A DNA stretch of 32,303 bases from JAAYCI01 sp031548875 (GTDB taxonomy: Bacteria > Bacillota > Clostridia > Oscillospirales > Ruminococcaceae): positions 1 through 32,303 of the forward strand of contig JAVBQQ010000035.1 of NCBI GenBank assembly GCA_031548875.1, given 5' to 3'. The notes under the pieces were generated by a model. It was not told the origin of the DNA and did no database searches. It was given only the letters and a program-made list of their open reading frames with translations. This document shows positions 23,885 to 29,809 of the stretch, in pieces; the stretch's first letter is position 1, and each line of letters begins with the position of its first letter. Both the position numbers and the translations under genes were made by a program.

Positions 23885-24866
23885 GGGCATCCCTATCTTT
23901 CACGGGGGGCGCTTCTTCCCCAAAGGTGTCCTCGCTGATGAGGAAACGCGGCCGGGCTTTGGTTTCATTGTAGATCTTGCCGATGTATTCGCCGATGACG
24001 CCAATGCATAAAAGCTGTACGCCGCCCATGAAAAAGATGACGCACACGGTGCTGCTCCAGCCCCAAACGGTGTTGCCCACGAAGTGCATGATGACGATGA
24101 CGATGATGGCGATGAAGCTGACCAGCGCGAAAAAGACGCCCAGCCAGGTGATGAGCCGGATGGGTTTGATGGACAGGCTGGTGATGCCGTCGAAGGCGAA
24201 GGAGAGCATCTTTTTGAGGGGATAGTGGCTCTCGCCGGCCAGGCGCTCGTGCCGCTCGTAATACACGCTGGACGAGCGCAAACCCACCAGCGGCACCAAT
24301 CCCCGCAAAAACAGGTTCACCTCCCGGAACTGGGCCAGCCCCTCCAGCGCGCGGCGGGAGAGCAGGCGGTAATCGGCGTGGTTGAACATGACGTTCGCCC
24401 CGAGGGCGTTCATCATGCGGTAGAAGCCCTCGGCTGTGGTGCGTTTGAACCAGGAATCGCTGGTGCGGTCACTGCGCACGCCGTATACCACGTCGCACCC
24501 GGCCTCATACTCGGAAAGCATCGCATCCATCGCGTTTATGTCGTCCTGGCCGTCCGCGTCGATAGAGATGGTGACATCCGCCCGGTCCTTGGCGGTCATC
24601 AGGCCGGCCAGCAGGGCGTTCTGGTGGCCGCGGTTGCGCGAGAGGCAGACCCCCTCCGACCATTCGCTCTCGCGGCTAAGCTTCTGGATGAGCGGCCAGG
24701 TGTTGTCTTTGGAGCCGTCGTTCACAAACAATACCCGGCTGTGCGTATCAATGCGGCCGGCGGACACAAGCGCCTGTAGCTTGCCGACAAAGAGCGGGGC
24801 GGTGAGCGGCAGCACAGCCTCCTCGTTGTAGCAGGGAACGACTATATATAGTACAGGCAGGGCCAT
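23877..24866 (-). CDS. GT2-family membrane glycosyltransferase (DPM synthase/GtrB-like)
   Basis: Probably moves a sugar from a nucleotide donor to a polyprenyl phosphate at the inner face of the membrane, as GtrB and dolichol-phosphate-mannose synthases do. The 329-residue protein has the GT-A fold with YIVVPCYNEE (about 7-16), FVNDGSKDNTW, SRNRGHQNALLAGL and the metal motif SIDADGQDD. After ADYRLLSRRALEGL and an amphipathic stretch come two membrane segments (about 236-264 and 272-296), followed by a short cytoplasmic tail beginning GEYIGKIYNETKARP, a hallmark of this subfamily. The ATG at 24866 follows AAGGAGGTGGGC. It heads a two-gene operon with the HAD phosphatase. Donor sugar and acceptor are unknown. 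Confidence 0.9.
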   Translation of the reverse strand: MALPVLYIVVPCYNEEAVLPLTAPLFVGKLQALVSAGRIDTHSRVLFVNDGSKDNTWPLIQKLSRESEWSEGVCLSRNRGHQNALLAGLMTAKDRADVTISIDADGQDDINAMDAMLSEYEAGCDVVYGVRSDRTSDSWFKRTTAEGFYRMMNALGANVMFNHADYRLLSRRALEGLAQFREVNLFLRGLVPLVGLRSSSVYYERHERLAGESHYPLKKMLSFAFDGITSLSIKPIRLITWLGVFFALVSFIAIIVIVIMHFVGNTVWGWSSTVCVIFFMGGVQLLCIGVIGEYIGKIYNETKARPRFLISEDTFGEEAPPVKDRDAHD

Positions 24867-24894
24867 CTGCCCACCTCCTTGCAGGTTTCATTCT

Positions 24895-24923
24895 ATTATA
24901 CTGTACGGCAGGGGTTGCGGCAA
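24895..24923 (-). promoter_or_regulatory. Promoter of the GT2-HAD operon
   Basis: On the minus strand TTGCCG (24923-24918), a 17-base spacer and a perfect TATAAT (24900-24895), about 30 bases before the ATG at 24866. The gap to the divergent carboxypeptidase gene is over 400 bases. Confidence 0.6.
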
Positions 24924-25152
24924 GTGGCGTGGTAAGCGTGGGATTTTTTGCGTTCGGGCGCACTTCATAAAAAGTTTACAGTGCAATACCGGGGACTGTC
25001 GACGCAGAACAATGTACGGTCTACGTATCGCCTTTGCGCACCTTTCTGCGTGAAGCCTGACGGGGCCCCGTTTCATGTTCCGCAACCGCTTCACATGGAA
25101 CACGCAAAAATCCGACGCAAAGCCTGCATATTCTGTTTGTGTAGGCAGGCCC
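24924..25152. other. Upper part of the divergent intergenic region, no gene seen
   Basis: This 230-base stretch lies between the divergent GT2 and carboxypeptidase promoters. No open frame with a ribosome binding site is seen. It holds a perfect 7-bp inverted repeat, GTGAAGC (25050-25056) and GCTTCAC (25088-25094), enclosing GGGGCCCC, and a second one, TGTTCC and GGAACA, overlapping it (about 25076-25102). These might be operator sites or an RNA fold; neither matches a regulator site I know. Confidence 0.4.
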
Positions 25153-25181
25153 TTGTCATTTGCGCACATATTTTGTATACT
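25153..25181 (+). promoter_or_regulatory. Promoter of the D-Ala-D-Ala carboxypeptidase gene
   Basis: TTGTCA (25153-25158), a 17-base spacer and TATACT (25176-25181). Transcription from about 25188 gives a leader of about 115 bases that contains an imperfect hairpin GGGCC-A-CCC/GGG-C-GGCCC at about 25241-25265, with no T-run. Confidence 0.65.
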
Positions 25182-25302
25182 GGGTCAAGCGCCGGCACAG
25201 CTAAAGAAGGGGCCGGCACGGCCGATATAAATAGAATAGAGGGCCACCCGCAGAGGGCGGCCCGGCGATAATGCAACAAACATTGATGAAGGGGGCGTGC
25301 GC

Positions 25303-26892
25303 TTGAAGAGGATCGCGCTGCGTGTAGCGGGCTTGTGTATGGCGCTCGCCGCCGGTTTTGTTTTTGTGCTGCCTGCTGCGGGCGGCGGCCTGCAAGCCCA
25401 GGCCGCGGGCGAGAGCGCCCCCCCGCCCGTTCCGGCGGAGGCATACGCCGTCATCGACGCGTCCACCGGCCAGGTGCTGGCTCAAAAGAACGCCGACACG
25501 CAGTTGTTCCCTGCGTCCATCACCAAGATCCTCACGCTGGGGCTCACACTGGACGCGCTGCCCGAGGGGGACGACGCGATGTTCGACACGCGGGTGCCGG
25601 CGTCGGCCCGGGCGTGCAGCGAGCTGATCCCCGAGGCGACCAGCATCGGGCTCACCGAGGGCGAGGAGCTCACACTGCGCGACCTTTTGTACGCCACGCA
25701 GATCGAATCTGCCAACGACGCCGCCAATGTGCTGGCCGAGTATTCGGGCGGCAGCATGGAAGCCTTTGCCGAGCGGATGAACAAGAAAGCGAAAGCGCTG
25801 GGCCTTGCGGGCAGCCAGTTCACCAACCCCAGCGGCCAGCCGGACGACGCCCACTACACCACTGCTCACGACATGGCGCAGATTACCCGCTGGGCGCTTA
25901 CCGTGCCGCATTTCCGCGAGCTGTTCGCCGCCACACAGTACAACATGACGCCCTCCAACAAACGGGCGGGCTATGTCTTTGCGGGCGACAACCCCATCCT
26001 GCAGCCCGACAACCGGTTCTATTATGAAGGCGTTACCGGCAGCAAGATGGGCTATACCGACGCCGCCCGCTACACCCTTGTGACCACCGTGCGGCGGGGC
26101 GATATGGAGCTGATCTGCGTGGTGCTTTCCTGCCCCACGCACGAGGCCAAGTACGAATCCACCAGCAAGCTGCTGGACTACTGCTTTGCCAATTATGCGC
26201 CCGCCGTCTTCCCGGCGTCGGCGTTTGCCGAAGCGCGGGTGCCGGTGCTGGGAGGCAGCGACAGCCCGCTGGGAGAGATCATCCTGCGGGGGCAGGACGT
26301 GCCCTTCCTCCTGCGCAACGACCTTTCGCTGGACGACGTGACCGTTACCTACGACGCGCCCGCGGAATACGTGATCGGGCAAAATTTCAACCCCACGGCC
26401 ACACTCAGCATCGCACTACCCACCTCCGAGCAGGTCATCACCACCGTGCCCCTTGGCTGGACGGGGCTGGACGAGATATTGCTGGAGAACACCGGCGTGC
26501 TTGCCACCATGGCACAGCGCCATCCGGTCACCTTCTGGGTTCTCACGGCGGCGCTGGCAACGGCCATCGTTTTATTGGTGTTGCGGGTCATCTACCTGCG
26601 CCACGCGCGCAACAAGCGCCGGCAGGAGCGCCTGGCCGCCATGCGTGCGAAGCTGCCCATCCGCATCGAGGACAGGCCGGAGCCGCCTTCCAGCCGTGTA
26701 CGCCCTCCCGCCGGCCTGCTTGTGGAGCACGACCGGCGCCCCGCTCGGGGTGAGCTGCGTGTGACGGAACCGCCTCTGCCGCGCAGTTCTGTGCGCCCGT
26801 TCGACCGCGCCCCCGCCCGGCGGTACGCCTATGATGGGCCCAGCTCTGCCTACGGTGGAACCGCAACCCGCCGCGCCGGCCATATGCGATGA
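25303..26892 (+). CDS. Serine-type D-Ala-D-Ala carboxypeptidase (S11, PBP5-like)
   Basis: Removes the terminal D-Ala from peptidoglycan stem peptides, limiting cross-linking. The 529-residue protein has a signal peptide (1-35, hydrophobic core ALRVAGLCMALAAGFVFVL), then the S11 domain with S72-I-T-K75 (catalytic Ser and Lys), S136-A-N138 and K248-M-G in GSKMGYT where the textbook motif is KTG. A second domain (about 310-400) follows. Near the C-terminus comes a membrane segment (about 410-432, FWVLTAALATAIVLLVLRVIYL) and a basic, Pro/Arg-rich tail of about 95 residues, in place of the amphipathic helix of PBP5. It is longer than the usual 380-430. The TTG at 25303 is preferred to the GTG at 25297 because GAAGGGGG (25288-25295) is spaced for it. 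A possible third palindromic repeat copy lies at 26841-26863. Confidence 0.92.
   Translation: MKRIALRVAGLCMALAAGFVFVLPAAGGGLQAQAAGESAPPPVPAEAYAVIDASTGQVLAQKNADTQLFPASITKILTLGLTLDALPEGDDAMFDTRVPASARACSELIPEATSIGLTEGEELTLRDLLYATQIESANDAANVLAEYSGGSMEAFAERMNKKAKALGLAGSQFTNPSGQPDDAHYTTAHDMAQITRWALTVPHFRELFAATQYNMTPSNKRAGYVFAGDNPILQPDNRFYYEGVTGSKMGYTDAARYTLVTTVRRGDMELICVVLSCPTHEAKYESTSKLLDYCFANYAPAVFPASAFAEARVPVLGGSDSPLGEIILRGQDVPFLLRNDLSLDDVTVTYDAPAEYVIGQNFNPTATLSIALPTSEQVITTVPLGWTGLDEILLENTGVLATMAQRHPVTFWVLTAALATAIVLLVLRVIYLRHARNKRRQERLAAMRAKLPIRIEDRPEPPSSRVRPPAGLLVEHDRRPARGELRVTEPPLPRSSVRPFDRAPARRYAYDGPSSAYGGTATRRAGHMR
26841..26863 (+). repeat. Possible degenerate third copy of the palindromic repeat
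   Basis: CAGCTCTGCC, then TAC, then GGTGGAACCG. It matches the 23-base core of copy 1 (3363-3385) at 17 positions with the same arm/loop spacing; several differences keep G-U pairing in RNA. It lies in the disordered tail of the carboxypeptidase, near its stop. Chance or GC-rich composition could explain this one. Confidence 0.3.
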
Positions 26893-26923
26893 TAACCACG
26901 AAGGTATGAAATTATTCATAAAA

Positions 26924-26951
26924 AAAGACCCGCCTTTTGGGGCGGGTCTTT
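26924..26951. terminator. Terminator after the carboxypeptidase gene
   Basis: Perfect 11-bp arms AAAGACCCGCC (26924-26934) and GGCGGGTCTTT (26941-26951) with a 6-base loop. The T-run on the plus strand is short, while the As upstream (26921-26926) give a longer T-run on the minus strand, so it may block transcription in both directions. Confidence 0.75.
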
Positions 26952-26973
26952 CGCGTGTGCTTTTTGCGCGAAT

Positions 26974-27002
26974 TTGCTTTCGGGGGGCGGATACGGTATA
27001 AT
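26974..27002 (+). promoter_or_regulatory. Promoter of the SDR gene and downstream group
   Basis: TTGCTT (26974-26979), a 17-base spacer and a perfect TATAAT (26997-27002), 48 bases before the ATG at 27050. It follows directly after the terminator at 26924-26951 and may serve the whole series up to the IspH-S1 gene, since no terminator is seen until 32155. Confidence 0.65.
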
Positions 27003-27049
27003 AATTCTGAGTTTACAGTCTGGATAAGTGGGGCGGGGAGGGAAGCTGC

Positions 27050-27832
27050 ATGAGACACACGCTGGTGGGGCATACCGGGTTTGTGGGCGGCAACCTGGCC
27101 GCCGCACATTCATTTGACGCCCTGTACAATAGCGCCAACATCGAGCAGAGCTTTGGCGCGGACATCGGGCTGGTGGTGTACTGCGGCATGCCGGGCGACG
27201 CGCGCCCGGCCGATGCCGACCCCGAGACGGACCTTGCCCGCGCCCGGCAGGCGATGCAGAACATCGAGCGCATGAAGCCTGAGCGGCTGGTGCTGCTGAG
27301 CACCGTCGACGTATACGGAAAGCCTGCTGGTGTGTATGAGGACTCGCCCGCCGGCGGGGAGGGGCTTTCGCCTTACGGGAGCAACCGGCTGGCGTTGGAG
27401 GGCTGGGTGCACGAGGCATGGCCGGAGGCCACCGTGCTGCGCCTGCCCGCCGTGTTCGGCCGAGGGCTGCAGCGGAATTTCATCTTTGACATGCTGCGCG
27501 GGGGGCGGGACGCCCTGCGCCGGACGGACAGCCGCGCGCTCTTCCAATTTTACGATCTGGCCCAGCTATGGGGAGACGTCAACCGCTGCCTTAAGCTGGG
27601 GCTGCCGCTGGTCAACCTGGCCACCGCTCCGGTGGAGGCCGGCGCGCTGCATCATGCGCTGTTTGGCGAGGAGTACGAAAACCACCTGCAGGGTCCGCCG
27701 CCGCGTTACGACGTGCGCACCCGTTACGGCCGGGAGTTTGGCGGGCACGACGACTACATCGCCGACCAGACCGAGGTGATCGCGTGTATCGCCAAATTTG
27801 CGGGCGGTGCCATGCGGGAGGGCCTGGTTTGA
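27050..27832 (+). CDS. NAD-dependent epimerase/dehydratase-like SDR protein
   Basis: An extended short-chain dehydrogenase/reductase related to nucleotide-sugar epimerases. The 260-residue protein begins with the dinucleotide-binding motif GHTGFVGGNL (7-16), followed by a GLVVYCGMPGDARPADADPE segment. Then come LVLLSTVDVYGKP, where the catalytic Ser/Thr is expected, and the block Y109-G-S-N-R113 where the family has YxxxK. The Lys that positions NAD and lowers the Tyr pKa is thus replaced by Arg. Downstream are LRLPAVFGRGLQRNFIFDML and FQFYDLAQLWGDV, typical of sugar epimerases. It is shorter than the usual 310-340 residues. The ATG follows GGGGAGGGAAGCTGC. The substrate is unknown; it may be a weak or non-catalytic member. 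Confidence 0.8.
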   Translation: MRHTLVGHTGFVGGNLAAAHSFDALYNSANIEQSFGADIGLVVYCGMPGDARPADADPETDLARARQAMQNIERMKPERLVLLSTVDVYGKPAGVYEDSPAGGEGLSPYGSNRLALEGWVHEAWPEATVLRLPAVFGRGLQRNFIFDMLRGGRDALRRTDSRALFQFYDLAQLWGDVNRCLKLGLPLVNLATAPVEAGALHHALFGEEYENHLQGPPPRYDVRTRYGREFGGHDDYIADQTEVIACIAKFAGGAMREGLV

Positions 27833-27851
27833 GGAAGGGGCGCGCTGCGGC

Positions 27852-29081
27852 ATGGCGGAACTGCTGATTGTAGGCGCGGGCGCCGCGGGCCTGTTCGCGG
27901 CGGGTGCCGCGCTGGAGGCCGGCCATGCCGTCACCCTTGTGGAGCAGATGGAAAAGCCGGGCAAAAAGCTGGCCATTACCGGCAAGGGTCGCTGCAACCT
28001 GACCAACGCCTGCGACGAGACGGAATTTTTGCGCAATATCCGCCGCAACCCGCGGTTTTTGTATTCAGCCATCCACGCGCTGCCACCTCATGCTGTGATG
28101 GAGTGGTTCGAGCACAAGCTGGGGCTGCCGCTGGCGGAAGAGCGCGGCCGCAGGGTGGTCCCGCAGAGCGGGCGCGCCCAGGATGTGGTGGACGCGCTGG
28201 CTCGGCATGCGGGGCGCGCCACGATGGTGCGCGGCGAGGCGAAGCGCCTGCTGCTGGACGAAGACGGCAATACCATCCGCGGCCTTGCACTGGCCGACGG
28301 CCGCGAGCTTGCCGCCGATGCCGTACTGTTGGCCACGGGCGGGGTGTCTTACCCCGCCACAGGCGCCACCGGGACCGGATACGGGATTGCCCGTGCGGTG
28401 GGCCACACCATCCAGCCGCCCCGGCCCAGCCTGGTGGCCATGGTGGAGGCGGGCGATACCGCGAAGCGGGCCATGGGCCTTTCGCTGCGCAATGTAGCGC
28501 TGGCGCTGGAAGAAGACGGCAGGCGCGTATTCTGCGAACAGGGGGAGCTGTTGTTCACCCATTTCGGCCTTTCGGGGCCGCTGGCGCTCTCGGCCAGCGC
28601 GTTCCTGGGCGAGATAGACGCCCACCGCTATGTGTCCGTCATCGATCTGAAACCCGCCCTGCCGCCCGAAAAGCTGGACGCACGCATACAGCGGGACTTT
28701 ACCGAATTTGCGAACCGCACCGCCGCAAATTGCCTGGACAAGCTGCTGCCCGCTTCGCTGCGGCCGGTGGTGCTGGACAGGTGGGGCGTGGAGCCGGGAC
28801 GCCGCGTCAACCAGATCACCAAAGAGGAGCGGCTGCGCCTTGCGGCGCTTCTCAAGCGGCTGGAGATACCCATTGCCGACCGGGGCGACCTGCGCCATGC
28901 GGTCATCACGGCGGGGGGCGTGGATGTGCGCGAGGTGGACCCCAAGACCATGCACAGCAAGAAAGCGCCGGGACTGTATTTTGCGGGGGAGATACTGGAC
29001 GTGGATGGCTACACCGGCGGGTACAACCTGCAGATTGCCTGGTGCACCGCTTATGCCGCGGTGCGGGGGCTGCCCGGCTGA
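27852..29081 (+). CDS. HI0933-family NAD(P)/FAD-dependent oxidoreductase
   Basis: A flavoprotein with an N-terminal FAD fold, LLIVGAGAAGLFAAGAALEAG, the family signature ITGKGRCNLTN (about 40-50), VLLATGGVSYPATGATGTGY, FTHFGLSGPLALSAS and the C-terminal FAD-binding PGLYFAGEILDVDGYTGGYNLQIAWCTAY. At 409 residues it has the normal length. The physiological substrate of this widespread family is mostly unknown; some gut relatives are annotated BaiN (bile-acid reductase), but nothing here supports that specifically. The ATG at 27852 is 20 bases after the SDR stop with GAGGAAGGGG about 11 bases before it. In many Clostridia it sits next to cmk, as here. Confidence 0.9.
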   Translation: MAELLIVGAGAAGLFAAGAALEAGHAVTLVEQMEKPGKKLAITGKGRCNLTNACDETEFLRNIRRNPRFLYSAIHALPPHAVMEWFEHKLGLPLAEERGRRVVPQSGRAQDVVDALARHAGRATMVRGEAKRLLLDEDGNTIRGLALADGRELAADAVLLATGGVSYPATGATGTGYGIARAVGHTIQPPRPSLVAMVEAGDTAKRAMGLSLRNVALALEEDGRRVFCEQGELLFTHFGLSGPLALSASAFLGEIDAHRYVSVIDLKPALPPEKLDARIQRDFTEFANRTAANCLDKLLPASLRPVVLDRWGVEPGRRVNQITKEERLRLAALLKRLEIPIADRGDLRHAVITAGGVDVREVDPKTMHSKKAPGLYFAGEILDVDGYTGGYNLQIAWCTAYAAVRGLPG

Positions 29082-29119
29082 AACACCGCCAATCTTTCAT
29101 TCAACTGAGGAGAACTTGC

Positions 29120-29809
29120 ATGACATCAATTGCAATCGACGGTCCGTCCGGGGCGGGCAAAAGTACACTGGCGCAGGCCTTGGCAGCCCGCACCGGTTTT
29201 TTGTATGTAGACACGGGTGCGCTCTACCGCGCCATCGGCCTGGCGGCACTGCGCGCCAGGGTGGACCCCAAGGATGAAGCCGAGGTGGAGAAGGTGCTGC
29301 CCGTCATCGACCTCGCCCTGCGCCACGTGGACGGGAAACAGCGTATCCTGCTGGACGGCGAGGACGTGAGCGAAGCCATCCGCGAGGAGAAGGTGGGCAT
29401 CGCCGCAAGCGACGTATCGGCCCATCCGTCGGTGCGCGCCTTTTTGCTGGACACCCAGCGCCGCCTTGCGCGCGAGACGAATGTCATCATGGATGGGCGG
29501 GACATCGGCACCGTGGTGCTGCCCCGGGCAAACGTCAAGATTTTCCTGACGGCCACCTCCGAGGAACGGGCCCGCCGCCGCTACGAGGAGCTGCTGGCGC
29601 GCGGGGACAAAGCCAGCTACGATAAGGTGCTCAAGGATATCGAAAAGCGCGACTACAATGACAGCCACCGCGCCGCGGCGCCCCTGCGCCGGGCCGAAGA
29701 TGCCATCGAGGTGGTCACCACCGGGTTTACCTTCGACCAGTCCTTGGAGCTGCTGCTCTCTGTCATCCAGGAGCGCCTGCCGAAGGAGCAGGATGCAGAT
29801 GGGCAGTGA
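29120..29809 (+). CDS. cmk: Cytidylate kinase
   Basis: Phosphorylates CMP and dCMP with ATP. The 229-residue protein has the P-loop AIDGPSGAGKSTLAQALA (about 4-21), the CMP-binding YVDTGALYRAIGLAAL, VIMDGRDIGTVVLPRANVKIFLTA, the lid EERARRRYEEL and RDYNDSHRAAAPLRRAEDAI. Length is normal. The ATG follows TGAGGAGAACTTGC. Its end overlaps the start of the IspH-S1 gene by 11-17 bases, so the two are coupled. Confidence 0.97.
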   Translation: MTSIAIDGPSGAGKSTLAQALAARTGFLYVDTGALYRAIGLAALRARVDPKDEAEVEKVLPVIDLALRHVDGKQRILLDGEDVSEAIREEKVGIAASDVSAHPSVRAFLLDTQRRLARETNVIMDGRDIGTVVLPRANVKIFLTATSEERARRRYEELLARGDKASYDKVLKDIEKRDYNDSHRAAAPLRRAEDAIEVVTTGFTFDQSLELLLSVIQERLPKEQDADGQ

